Assembly: GCF_019925205.1 (NCBI RefSeq)
Contig: NC_083560.1
Coordinates: 149,857,470-149,921,469 of the forward strand
Reading direction: 5' to 3'
From: Metopolophium dirhodum
Taxonomy: Eukaryota > Arthropoda > Insecta > Hemiptera > Aphididae
DNA: 64,000 nt
In this document: piece after piece, positions 50,177 to 61,837 of the stretch
Layout: each line of letters begins with the position of its first letter
Position numbering within the stretch: position 1 is the stretch's first letter
Made by a program: the position numbers and the translations under genes
Notes under the pieces: generated by a model
The model's database searches: none
The model's input: the letters and a program-made list of their open reading frames with translations, nothing else
What the model was told of the DNA's origin: nothing

Positions 50177-53100
50177 ATTAACATTGTTCATTGATAGGGT
50201 ACATCTTTTCAAATTAATAAAAAACATAATTTGTTGACGAATAAAATTTTAGTCAATTGCAAATACACTTATCCACTATAAATAAACTAGGTTTTCAGAA
50301 AACTAGGGTTTAAAACCCAATAATTACGCTTATATAAAAATTTCTTAGCGTTGGGGTACATCTTTTCAAATTAATAAAAAAAATAATTTGTTGATGAATA
50401 AAATTTTAGTCAATTGAAAATACACTTATCAACTACAAAGAAACTAGGTTTTCAGAAATCTAGAGTTTCAAACCCAATAATTACGCTTATATGAAAATTT
50501 TTTTGCGTTAGGGTACATCTTTTCAAATTAATAAAAAACATAATTTGTTGATGAATAAAACTTTAGTCAATTGTAAATACATTGGTCACCTATAAATAGA
50601 TTAGTAGAAGGAATAACTAGAATTAAGAACACAATAATTACGTTTATATTAACATTGTTCATTGATAGGGTAAATCTTTTCAAATTAATAAAAAACATAA
50701 TTTGTTGATGAATTAAATTTTAGTCGATTGCAAATACACTTATCCACTATAAATAAACTAGGTTTTCAGAAAACTAGAGTTTAAAACACAATAATTACGC
50801 TTATATGAACATTTTTTAGCGTTGGGGTACATCTTTTCAAATTAATAAAAAACATAATTTGTTGATGAATAAAACTTTAGTCAATTGTAAATACATTGGT
50901 CACCTATAAATAGATTAGTAGAAGGAATAACTAGAATTTAGAACACAATAATTACGTTTATATTAACATTGTTCATTGATAGGGTAAATCTTTTCAAATT
51001 AATAAAAAACATAATTTGTTGATGAATAAAACTTTAGTCAATTGTAAATACATTAGTCAGCTATAGGTAGATGAGTAGAAGGCAAAACTATAATTTAGAA
51101 CTCAATTATTACGTTTATAATGACATTGTTCATTGATAGGGTAAATCTTTCAAATTAATAAAAAACAAAATTTGTAGATGAATTAAATTTTAGTCAATTG
51201 CAAATACACTTATCCACTGTAAATAAACTAGGTTTTCAGAAAACTATAGTTTAAACCCAATAATTACCCTAATATGAAAATTTCTTAGCGTTGGGGGTAC
51301 ATCTTTTCAAATTAATAAAAAACATAATTTGTTGATGAATACAATTTTAGTCAATTGCAAATACACTTATCAACTATAATGAAACTAGGTTTTCAGAAAA
51401 CTAGAGTATAAAACCAAATAATTACGCTTATATGAACATTTTTTAGCGTTGGGGTAAAACTAGAATTTAGAACTCAATTATTACCTTTATATTAACATTG
51501 TTCATTGATAGGGTACATCTTTTCAAATTAATAAAAAACATAATTTGTTGATGAATTAAATTTTAGTCAATTGCAAATACACTTATCCACTATAAATAAA
51601 CTATGTTTTCAGAAAACTAGACTTTAAAACCAATAATAACGTTTATATGAACATTTTTTAGCGTTGGGGTACATCTTTTCAAATTAATAAAAAACATAAT
51701 TTTTTGATGAATAAGACTTAAGTCAATAGCTAATACATTAGTCACCTATAGATAGATTAGTAGAAGAAATAACTAGAATTTAGAACTCAATTATTACGTT
51801 TATAATGACATTGTTCATTGATAGGGTAAATCTTTTCAAATTAATAAAAAACATAATTTGTTGATGAATTAAATTTAAGTCAGTTGCAAAGACACTTGTC
51901 CACTATAAATAAACTAGGTTTTCAGAAAACTAGAGTTTAAAACCCAATAATGACGCTTATATGAACATTTTTTAGCGTTGGGGTACATCATTTCAAATTA
52001 ATAAAAAACATAATTTGTTGATGAATAAAACTTTAGTCAATTGTAAATACATTAGTCAGCTATAGGTAGATGAGTAGAAGGCAAAACTATAATTTAGAAC
52101 TCAATTATTTCGTTTATAATGACATTGTTCATTGATAGGTTAAATCTTTTCAAATTAATAAAAAACAAAATTTGTAGATGAATTAAATTTAAGTCAATTG
52201 CAAATACACTTATCCACTATAAATAAACTATGTTTTCAGAAAACTAGAGTTTAAAACCCAATAATTACGTTTATATGAACATTTTTTAGCGTTGGGGTAC
52301 ATCTTTTCAAATTAATAAAAAACATAATTTTTTTGATGAATAAGACTTAAGTCAATAGCTAATACATTAGTCACCTATAGATAGATTAGTAGAAGAAATA
52401 ACTAGAATTTAGAACTCAATAATTACGTTTATATTAACATTGTTCATTGATAGGGTACATCTTTTCAAATTAATAAATAACATAATTTGTTGATGAATAA
52501 AATTTTAGTCAATTGCAAATACACTTATCAACTACAAAGAAACTAGGTTTTCAGAAATCTAGAGTTTCAAACCCAATAATTACGCTTATATGAAAATTTT
52601 TTTTGCGTTAGGGTACATCTTTTCAAATTAATAAAAAACATAATTTGTTGATGAATAAAACTTTAGTCAATTGTAAATACATTAGTCAGCTATAGGTAGA
52701 TGAGTAGAAGGCAAAACTATAATTTAGAACTCAATTATTACGTTTATAATGACATTGTTCATTGATAGGGTAAATCTTTTCAAATTAATAAAAAACAAAA
52801 TTTGTAGATGAATTAAATTTTAGTCAATTGCAAATACACTTATCCACTGTAAATAAACTAGGTTTTCAGAAAACTAGAGTTTCAAACCCAATAATTACGC
52901 TTATATGAAAATTTTTTTGCGTTAGGGTACATCTTTTCAAATTAATAAAAAACATAATTTGTTGATGAATAAAACTTTAGTCAATTGTAAATACATTGGT
53001 CACCTATAAATAGATTAGTAGAAGGAATAACTAGAATTAAGAACACAATAATTACGTTTATATTAACATTGTTCATTGATAGGGTAAATCTTTTCAAATT

Positions 53101-56000
53101 AATAAAAAACATAATTTGTTGATGAATTAAATTTTAGTCGATTGCAAATACACTTATCCACTATAAATAAACTAGGTTTTCAGAAAACTAGAGTTTAAAA
53201 CACAATAATTACGCTTATATGAACATTTTTTAGCGTTGGGGTACATCTTTTCAAATTAATAAAAAACATAATTTGTTGATGAATAAAACTTTAGTCAATT
53301 GTAAATACATTGGTCACCTATAAATAGATTAGTAGAAGGAATAACTAGAATTTAGAACACAATAATTACGTTTATATTAACATTGTTCATTGATAGGGTA
53401 AATCTTTTCAAATTAATAAAAAACATAATTTGTTGATGAATAAAACTTTAGTCAATTGTAAATACATTAGTCAGCTATAGGTAGATGAGTAGAAGGCAAA
53501 ACTATAATTTAGAACTCAATTATTACGTTTATAATGACATTGTTCATTGATAGGGTAAATCTTTTCAAATTAATAAAAAACAAAATTTGTAGATGAATTA
53601 AATTTTAGTCAATTGCAAATACACTTATCCACTGTAAATAAACTAGGTTTTCAGAAAACTATAGTTTAAACCCAATAATTACCCTAATATGAAAATTTCT
53701 TAGCGTTGGGGTACATCTTTTCATTGGGGGTACATCTTTTCAAATTAATAAAAAACATAATTTGTTGATGAATACAATTTTAGTCAATTGCAAAATACAC
53801 TTATCAACTATAATGAAACTAGGTTTTCAGAAAACTAGAGTATAAAACCAAATAATTACGCTTATATGAACATTTTTTAGCGTTGGGGTAAAACTAGAAT
53901 TTAGAACTCAATTATTACCTTTTATATTAACATTGTTCATTGATAGGGTACATCTTTTCAAATTAATAAAAAACATAATTTGTTGATGAATTAAATTTTA
54001 GTCAATTGCAAATACACTTATCCACTATAAATAAACTATGTTTTCAGAAAAACTAGACTTTAAAACCAATAATAACGTTTATATGAACATTTTTTAGCGT
54101 TGGGGTACATCTTTTCAAATTAATAAAAAACATAATTTTTTGATGAATAAGACTTAAGTCAATAGCTAATACATTAGTCACCTATAGATAGATTAGTAGA
54201 AGAAATAACTAGAATTTAGAACTCAATTATTACGTTTATAATGACATTGTTCATTGATAGGGTAAATCTTTTTCAAATTAATAAAAAAACATAATTTGTT
54301 GATGAATTAAATTTAAGTCAGTTGCAAAGACACTTGTCCACTATAAATAAACTAGGTTTTCAGAAAACTAGAGTTTAAAACCCAATAATGACGCTTATAT
54401 GAACATTTTTTAGCGTTGGGGTACATCATTTCAAATTAATAAAAAACATAATTTGTTGATGAATAAAACTTTAGTCAATTGTAAATACATTAGTCAGCTA
54501 TAGGTAGATGAGTAGAAGGCAAAACTATAATTTAGAACTCAATTATTTCGTTTATAATGACATTGTTCATTGATAGGTTAAATCTTTTCAAATTAATAAA
54601 AAACAAAATTTGTAGATGAATTAAATTTAAGTCAATTGCAAATACACTTATCCACTATAAATAAACTATGTTTTCAGAAAACTAGAGTTTAAAACCCAAT
54701 AATTACGTTTATATGAACATTTTTTAGCGTTGGGGTACATCTTTTCAAATTAATAAAAAACATAATTTTTTGATGAATAAGACTTAAGTCAATAGCTAAT
54801 ACATTAGTCACCTATAGATAGATTAGTAGAAGAAATAACTAGAATTTAGAACTCAATAATTACGTTTATATTAACATTGTTCATTGATAGGGTACATCTT
54901 TTCAAATTAATAAATAACATAATTTGTTGATGAATAAAATTTTTAGTCAATTGCAAATACACTTATCAACTACAAAGAAACTAGGTTTTCAGAAATCTAG
55001 AGTTTCAAACCCAATAATTACGCTTATATGAAAATTTTTTTGCGTTAGGGTACATCTTTTCAAATTAATAAAAAACATAATTTGTTGATGAATAAAACTT
55101 TAGTCAATTGTAAATACATTAGTCAGCTATAGGTAGATGAGTAGAAGGCAAAACTATAATTTAGAACTCAATTAGTACGTTTATAATGACATTGTTCATT
55201 GATAGGGTAAATCTTTTCAAATTAATAAAAAAACAAAATTTGTAGATGAATTAAATTTTAGTCAATTGCAAATACACTTATCCACTGTAAATAAACTAGG
55301 TTTTCAGAAAACTATAGTTTAAACCCAATAATTACCCTAATATGAAAATTTCCTTAGCGTTGGGGTACATCTTTTCAAATTAATAAAAAACATAATTTGT
55401 TGATGAATACAATTTTAGTCAATTGCAAATACACTTATCAACTATAATGAAACTAGGGTTTTCAGAAAACTAGAGTATAAAACCAAATAATTACGCTTAT
55501 ATGAACATTTTTTAGCGTTGGGGTACATCTTTTCAAATTAATAAAAAACATAATTTTTTGATGAATAAGACTTAAGTCAATAGCTAATACATTAGTCACC
55601 TATAGATAGATTAGTAGAAGAAATAACTAGAATTTAGAACTCAATTATTACGTTTATAATGACATTGTTCATTGATAGGGTAAATCTTTTCAAATTAATA
55701 AAAAAACATAATTTGTTGATGAATTAAATTTAAGTCAGCTGCAAAGACACTTGTCCACTATAAATAAACTAGGTTTTCAGAAAACTAGAGTTTAAAACCC
55801 AATAATGACGCTTATATGAACATTTTTTAGCGTTGGGGTTACATCATTTCAAAATAATAAAAAACATAATTTGTTGATGAATAAAACTTTAGTCAATTGT
55901 AAATACATTAGTCAGCTATAGGTAGATGAGTAGAAGGCAAAACTATAATTTAGAACTCAATTATTTCGTTTATAATGACATTGTTCATTGATAGGTTAAA
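50177..56000. repeat. 157-bp satellite block before the assembly gap, with a 2414-bp duplication
   Basis: 5824 bp of A/B monomers. A private variant, CTAGAATTAAGAAC, occurs near 50618 and 53031, a 2414-bp offset, so about 50.5-52.9 kb was copied to about 52.9-55.3 kb. Single-base indels in homopolymers become frequent here, for example near 51157, 51297, 52597, 53712, 53792, 54050 and 55840. No gene. Confidence 0.9.
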
Positions 56001-56500
56001 NNNNNNNNNNNNNNNNNNNNNNNNNNNNNNNNNNNNNNNNNNNNNNNNNNNNNNNNNNNNNNNNNNNNNNNNNNNNNNNNNNNNNNNNNNNNNNNNNNNN
56101 NNNNNNNNNNNNNNNNNNNNNNNNNNNNNNNNNNNNNNNNNNNNNNNNNNNNNNNNNNNNNNNNNNNNNNNNNNNNNNNNNNNNNNNNNNNNNNNNNNNN
56201 NNNNNNNNNNNNNNNNNNNNNNNNNNNNNNNNNNNNNNNNNNNNNNNNNNNNNNNNNNNNNNNNNNNNNNNNNNNNNNNNNNNNNNNNNNNNNNNNNNNN
56301 NNNNNNNNNNNNNNNNNNNNNNNNNNNNNNNNNNNNNNNNNNNNNNNNNNNNNNNNNNNNNNNNNNNNNNNNNNNNNNNNNNNNNNNNNNNNNNNNNNNN
56401 NNNNNNNNNNNNNNNNNNNNNNNNNNNNNNNNNNNNNNNNNNNNNNNNNNNNNNNNNNNNNNNNNNNNNNNNNNNNNNNNNNNNNNNNNNNNNNNNNNNN
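56001..56500. other. Assembly gap, 500 N
   Basis: Exactly 500 N between satellite and 28S rRNA. The round length suggests a placeholder, so true distance and even adjacency of the two sides are not shown by sequence. Any frame spanning it is meaningless. Confidence 0.99.
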
Positions 56501-56696
56501 TTTCGCCCCGGCAACGAGGCCGGCCCGTACGCCACAACTCCCATAGGGTGCCGCGGACACAAAAGTGCGCGGCGGGATTCGGCGATGGGCTTTTCCTGTT
56601 CGCTCGCCGCTACTAAGGGAATCACGGTTGTTTTCTTTTCCTCCGCTTATTAATATGCTTAAATCCGGCGGGTAGTCCCGCCTGATCTGAGGTCGG
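56501..56696 (-). rRNA. 28S rRNA, 5' end only
   Basis: The minus strand begins CGACCTCAGATCAGGCGGGA and continues through the universally conserved TTTAAGCATATTAATAAGCGG block of the 28S 5' end. Only about 196 nt are present before the gap. It is the third gene of the 18S-5.8S-28S unit transcribed by RNA polymerase I. Confidence 0.96.
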
Positions 56697-57068
56697 AACG
56701 TATCGGTTTTTTTTTTTTTTAAATTACACGGCAGCCTGCGGTCCGCGCTCCGCCCGTACGGTGACCGTCCGCGTCCGCGTCTCGGAAGCCGGAGAGGTCC
56801 GTGGACTCTCAGCCGACCCGGCCGCGCTCTCGCGCGGCGGGCGGACGGGGACGTGCCGTTTGACGACGCGAGAACCCGTGACTGTTTGCCGTCACAACTT
56901 GGGGCGGACGACCGGAGGCGGCCGCGCGAGCGCGGTTTTCCACGGTCGAACCGCCAATCTCGCACCACCGGAGCGGCCGACGGGCGGGGCGGACAGTCCC
57001 CGGGAGGACTGCCGCCGCCGTCGGGACGCCTGCCGGCGGCGCATCGGTCTGGCCGAGTATCCGGTATA
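56697..57068 (-). other. Internal transcribed spacer 2
   Basis: About 370 bp between 5.8S and 28S, GC-rich, with a run of 14 A on the transcribed-sense strand near 56707-56720. The 5' border depends on the approximate 5.8S 3' end. Confidence 0.9.
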
Positions 57069-57233
57069 CGACCCTCAGACAGGCGTGGGCCCGGGACCCG
57101 CGGGGTCACCGAGGCCGCAATGTGCGTTCGACTGGTCGATGTTCGTATAACCTGCGGATTACACGACGACGCGCAGATAGCTGCGGTCTTCATCGATCCA
57201 CGAGCCAAGTGATCCGCTGTTCGGGGTCGGGTG
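57069..57233 (-). rRNA. 5.8S rRNA
   Basis: The minus strand contains GCGGATCACTTGGCTCG and TCGATGAAGACCGCAGC near the 5' side, GCGAAC/GTCGAACGCACATTGCGG-type sequence in the middle, and CACGCCTGTCTGAGGGTCG at the 3' side, all hallmarks of 5.8S. Ends are approximate to a few bases. It pairs with the 28S 5' end in the large subunit. Confidence 0.94.
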
Positions 57234-57457
57234 TTTTTTTTTGTCGACGAAACTTCTACCGGCCACGCGCCGTGCGCGGACGCACGGCGGGGCCCGTATG
57301 GTCTTTCGACGTTTAACCATCTTTCGGTCGGACGCTCGGTCGGGGGGTCGCGGCGCGCGGGCGGTCGGCGAGCTAGTCGCGAGCGCACGCGGCCACGAGG
57401 GTCGGATTAGGCGCGCGCGAGACCCGGCAAGTGCTGCCGGTACCGCGGGCCCGTCTC
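57234..57457 (-). other. Internal transcribed spacer 1
   Basis: About 224 bp between 18S and 5.8S, GC-rich, with an A-rich run at the 5.8S side. Short, as expected for aphids. Confidence 0.9.
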
Positions 57458-57515
<58 letters not shown>

Positions 57516-57613
57516 AACGGCCGATTTCGGTCATCTTCGCGATCGCGCGACGACCCAGCCCCCGAGGGGGCCGAATAACGCGCGTCCACTCCGAAGACCT
57601 CAATGCGACCGTT

Positions 57614-57659
<46 letters not shown>

Positions 57660-58386
57660 ATCAACGCGAGCTGATGACTCGCGCTTACTGGGAATTCCTC
57701 GTTCACGTGGAAAAAATTGCAAGCCACGATCCCTAAGCACGAAGGAGGTTCAGCGGGTTACCCGGAAGCCTGTCGGCCCAGGAATGTTAACACACGCTGA
57801 TTCCTTCAGTGTAGCGCGCGTGCGGCCCAGAACATCTAAGGGCATCACAGACCTGTTATCGCTCAGTCTCGTGCGGCTATTTTCGTCCGCCGCCTGTCCC
57901 TCTAAGAAGAGTTTAAGCTCCTGGGAGCCGGCGGTAGCCCTAGTAACGTATCGTGATCCGCCGGCGACGGCCGCGAACACGGCGCGCTTCACCACGGAGC
58001 CCGACGCACGACGGACGCGCGCCGACCGGAGGTTGCCCCCCGGCCGACACACGCCCGCCGCACGCCGGGACGCGGATGGCGCGGCCGCGCTCGACGACCG
58101 CCGTGGACGACGGGCGAACGCGTTCGGGGATACCGGGCCGAGCCGACGGGTACGCGAACACGAACGGCCGAAACCGCCCGCGCCGCGCACACGCCGACCC
58201 GGGGTTACCCGCCTAGTTAGCAGGACAGAGTCTCGTTCGTTATCGGAATTAACCAGACAGATCGCTCCACCAACTAAGAACGGCCATGCACCACCACCCA
58301 CCGAATCAAGAAAGAGCTCTCAATCTGTCAATCTTTCCGGTGTCCGGGCCTGGTGAGGTTTCCCGTGTTGAGTCAAATTAAGCCGC

Positions 58387-58433
<47 letters not shown>

Positions 58434-59946
58434 ACTTTGCAATCATACTTCCCCCGGAACCGAAAAGCTTCGGTTTCCCGGAAGCTGCCCGCCGGGTCGT
58501 TAATGAAACGCCGGCGGATCGCTAGCTGGCATCGTTTACAGTTAGAACTAGGGCGGTATCTGATCGCCTTCGAACCTCTAACTTTCGTTCTTGATCATAC
58601 GAGAACGTACTTGGCAAATGCTTTCGCGTCAGTTCGTCTCGAGACGATCCAAGAATTTCACCTCTAACGTCTCGGTACGAATGCCCCCGCCCGTCTCTGT
58701 TGATCATTACCTCCGGTCCCGAAAACCGGCCCGGCGGGACGCGCGGGCGACTGGCGCCCGCGGCCCGGCGGCCCGCGCACGGAAACGCCCCGGAGGGCGA
58801 TTTCGCGCGCCCGCGAAGGGCGGAGATGCGCGGGACCGAGGTCTTGTTCCATTATTCCATGCGACCAGTATTCAGGGCCTTTTGACGAGACGGCCGTGAA
58901 GCCGCCCCGCCAGATTTGAGCCTGCTTTGAGCACTCTAATTTGTTCAAAGTAAACGTGTCGGCCCGCCGACGGCAATCGGTGAAGATCACCGCGCAGCAA
59001 GATTGGAGTAGGCGGCCGCCGTCGTCGAACCCCGACGGCCGCGCGACGCGTGGCCGCGCGGCGCGCCGGAAGCCCGAGACACGTGTCCGCCTGCCGACAA
59101 TACGTCCGGCCGACGTGCCGGTAACTAACACCCCGAGACGGCTGACGAGCGCGACGACGACCGCGCCGACGGGACACGTGGTCCCGCGACACGGCCGGCC
59201 GCGACACGACGGACCGCCAGGGTGGTCCGGCACCGCCCAGACACAGATCCGACTACGAGCTTTTTAACCGCAACAACTTTAATATACGCTATTGGAGCTG
59301 GAATTACCGCGGCTGCTGGCACCAGACTTGCCCTCCAATTGATCCTCGTTTAAAGGTTTTAAAGTGTTCTCATTCCGATTACGGGGCCTCGGATGAGTCC
59401 CGTATCGTTATTTTTCGTCACTACCTCCCCGTTCCGGGAGTGGGTAATTTGCGCGCCTGCTGCCTTCCTTGGATGTGGTAGCCGTTTCTCAGGCTCCCTC
59501 TCCGGAATCGAACCCTGATTCCCCGTTACCCGTTACCACCACGGTAGGCATGGAACCTACCGTCGACAGTTGATAAGGCAGACATTTGAAAGATGCGTCG
59601 CCGGTACGGAGACCGTGCGATCAGCTCGAAGTTATTCAGAGTCACCAGGTCTTTGCGCGGGCCGCGATCGGGACGCGCACGAAGCGCGCCGCGACGGGCC
59701 GGTTTTGATCTAATAAAAGCGTTCCTCCCGCGAGCGACGCCCGAGGGCGCCGCGACGGTCGGAACTCTGTCGGCATGTATTAGCTCTAGAATTACCACAG
59801 TTATCCAAGTAACTTGGGTACGATCTAAGGAACCACAACTGATTTAATGAGCCTTTCGCGGTTTCACCTTAATGCGGCTTGCACTGAGACATGCATGGCT
59901 TAATCTTTGAGACAAGCATATGACTACTGGCAGGATCAACCAGGGA
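57458..59946 (-). rRNA. 18S rRNA, complete, with expanded variable regions
   Basis: Small-subunit rRNA of about 2489 nt. The 5' end reads CTGGTTGATCCTGCCAGTAG on the minus strand, and the 3' end is GGATCATTA at 57458. Conserved blocks are present throughout, including the central GCCGCGGTAATTCCAGCTCC and GTGAAATTCTTGGATCG. The extra length over the usual ~1.9 kb lies in GC-rich inserts at about 59650-59760 (V2), 59010-59240 (V4), 58730-58840 (V4/V5) and 57945-58205 (V7). V4 and V7 expansions are known from aphids, which is the main basis for the organism call. Many open frames cross this gene because of its GC content; they are not genes. The first two bases (TC rather than TA) differ from the common start. 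Confidence 0.97.
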
Positions 59947-61056
59947 TCTCGGTTTTACAACAACTGCGTCCCGTGACGGATCCCCGCGGCGACGCCGACC
60001 AAGGGGCGACGACGACGCGGACACTCGTCTCGGGACGCGTGCGTCCGAGCGCCGGTCCGCCCGTGGGCGAGCCGACGCCGAGGAAGGTCGAAACGACCGT
60101 GACCGGTATACGGTCACGGCGCACGACCGACCGCGGTTCGAGTGGGATACGTGCGCGGACGGGCGCCCGTAAACCGCGCGCTTCGGTCGACGCGAGCGCC
60201 GCACTGAGCACCCGCAGAACGCGGGGCGACTGCGGCGGCGGTCGCGTGCGGTAGACCGAACACACGCGGAGAGCGAGCGCTCGCCCGACGCGACGTGACC
60301 CGTGCGTTGACGAGAGTCGGGGTTAGCGCGTACGCCGTCCGTTTTCAGCGGACGGAGAATTACCGCGCTAGCGCCTCTCGCCAGGTTTATAACGGCCCCC
60401 AGCCGAGATCGTGGGGGAAGCCGGGACGCGACGCGAAGTCCGTCGTCCCGGGGCTTCGCCCCGGCGACCGCCGGGCACGGCGACGATGGCCGGCCGCGGC
60501 GGGAATGTTTTGGCGTCGAGAGCTCGTAACTTGCGGAACGGTAACGGGAGTCGTCATCGATTTTTGAAAAAAACGATTTGCGCGTCGGAGGCCCACCGGA
60601 AGGCGGGCCTGCGACGCCGGTTGAGTTTTGCCACTCGGCGTGCGAGATGGGTCGGTCGCCGAAACTTGGACGGATACCATCGAAGGGCACTGGATTGCTG
60701 ACCATTCCGAAGACTGGGGCAGACCGGTGCGCGGCGATGGACGCGTCGGCTTCGGCGTCGCCCGTGGCTTTGCTGTCGTACGTGATTGGCGATCGGACGC
60801 CGGCGGAACGCCGACGACCGAGTCGCTCACAAATTTACAAAATCTCGAGTTTCACAATGTGCGACGGGGGTATTCACGCGTAGTGGTACACCCGAGTCGA
60901 AGGAACTTCGCCATCACCGTGCGTAGCGGTTAGCCGAGAATCGAAAATCCGTCAATCACCGTGCGTAGCGGTTAGGCGAAAATCACAAAATCCGTGCGTA
61001 GCGGTACGGCCGCGGATAAAGGATTACCGATTTAAATGTCGCGGACACCGGTGTCC
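59947..61056 (-). other. 5' external transcribed spacer (probable extent)
   Basis: GC-rich sequence upstream of 18S. If the TATAGG motif at 61055-61060 is the start of transcription, the ETS is about 1.1 kb. The 18S-proximal ~400 bp are very GC-rich. The distal part contains short direct repeats (60918-61005). I see no gene. Confidence 0.6.
60918..61005. repeat. Short direct repeats CGTGCGTAGCGGT
   Basis: The 13-mer CGTGCGTAGCGGT occurs at 60918, 60960 and 60993. It recurs at 61503 (first base changed) and 61545. Spacings are 42, 33 and 42 bp. The copies lie just downstream of each candidate promoter in the transcribed direction. Confidence 0.85.
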
Positions 61057-61278
61057 TATAGTACTCGGAACGTACGACGTGAACACGTCTCGGGTACGTC
61101 GAGATCGAACCAACGGTTAACGAGTTATTGCACACGGAAAAACTACGTTCGAAAAGTTGAATTCGAAATCGTGTCGACGGACATCGCCGGGGCTGCCGTC
61201 ATGTGCACCACCCCGGCACCGACGAATAACCGAGGACGTCGAGTGAAAAAAAAAAATCGAATTTTCACACACGGTGGT
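60993..61278 (-). promoter_or_regulatory. Candidate rDNA gene promoter block (proximal copy)
   Basis: A 286-bp block repeated at 61545-61830 with only one mismatch noticed. On the transcribed-sense (minus) strand it contains GTACTATAGGACACCGG. TATAGG is the core of known arthropod Pol I start sites, so I place a candidate start at about 61056. A run of 11 T lies upstream in the block. The assignment rests on position, duplication and motif only. Confidence 0.5.
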
Positions 61279-61544
61279 CCGTGCGACGAGACGGTACGGC
61301 GGGCGCGCAGCTCGGCGACGGTAATCACCCCTGTAACGTCGCGGTCAGCGCAGAAATTCTACGCGGTAAAGGTTTTCGGCAAAGGGGGATATCCCTGGAC
61401 AACGACTCTGCGGTCTGCCCGTGATGAACGGTACGGTCGATGTCACCGGCAAACCGTGAAAACGGTTGACCGAGACCCCGCCGTCGGAATACAGTCAATC
61501 ACAGTGCGTAGCGGTTAAGCGAAAATCAAATATCGGTCTATCTC
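61279..61544. other. Unique spacer between the duplicated promoter blocks
   Basis: 266 bp of intergenic spacer with no repeat of the neighbouring arrays except one diverged CGTGCGTAGCGGT-like 13-mer at 61503. No gene. Confidence 0.6.
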
Positions 61545-61830
61545 CGTGCGTAGCGGTACGGCCGCGGATAAAGGATTACCGATTTAAATGTCGCGGACAC
61601 CGGTGTCCTATAGTACTCGGAACGTACGACGTGAACACGTCTCGGGTACGTCGAGATCGAACCAACGGTTAACGAGTTATTGCACACGGAAAAACTACGT
61701 TCGAAAAGTTGAATTCGAAATCGTGTCGACGGACATCGCCGGGGCTGCCGTCATGTGCACCACCCCGGCACCGACGAATAACCGAGGACGTCGAGTGAAA
61801 AAAAAAAATCGAATTTTCACACGCGGTGGT
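61545..61830 (-). promoter_or_regulatory. Candidate spacer promoter block (distal copy)
   Basis: Second copy of the 286-bp block, offset exactly 552 bp from the proximal one, with the same TATAGG motif at about 61607-61612. Duplicated promoters in the intergenic spacer are known in Drosophila and other animals. It sits between the 187-bp repeats and the gene promoter, the position expected of a spacer promoter. Confidence 0.45.
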
Positions 61831-61837
61831 TCGGACA

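Noticed and set aside
12309..56000. CRISPR-like array of repeats and spacers
   Set aside because: The unit is 157 bp with mutating, related segments throughout rather than short identical repeats with unique spacers, in a eukaryotic context.
12309..56000. Centromeric satellite
   Set aside because: The period is near nucleosome size, but aphid chromosomes are holocentric and nothing in the sequence shows centromere function.
55950..57388. Long open frames crossing the N gap
   Set aside because: They exist only because N is read as open; the flanks are satellite and rRNA.
56761..60933. Dozens of 60-280-codon frames in the GC-rich region
   Set aside because: They overlap 18S, 5.8S, 28S and transcribed spacers on both strands. 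High GC lowers stop frequency; composition is Arg/Pro-rich and no domain is seen.
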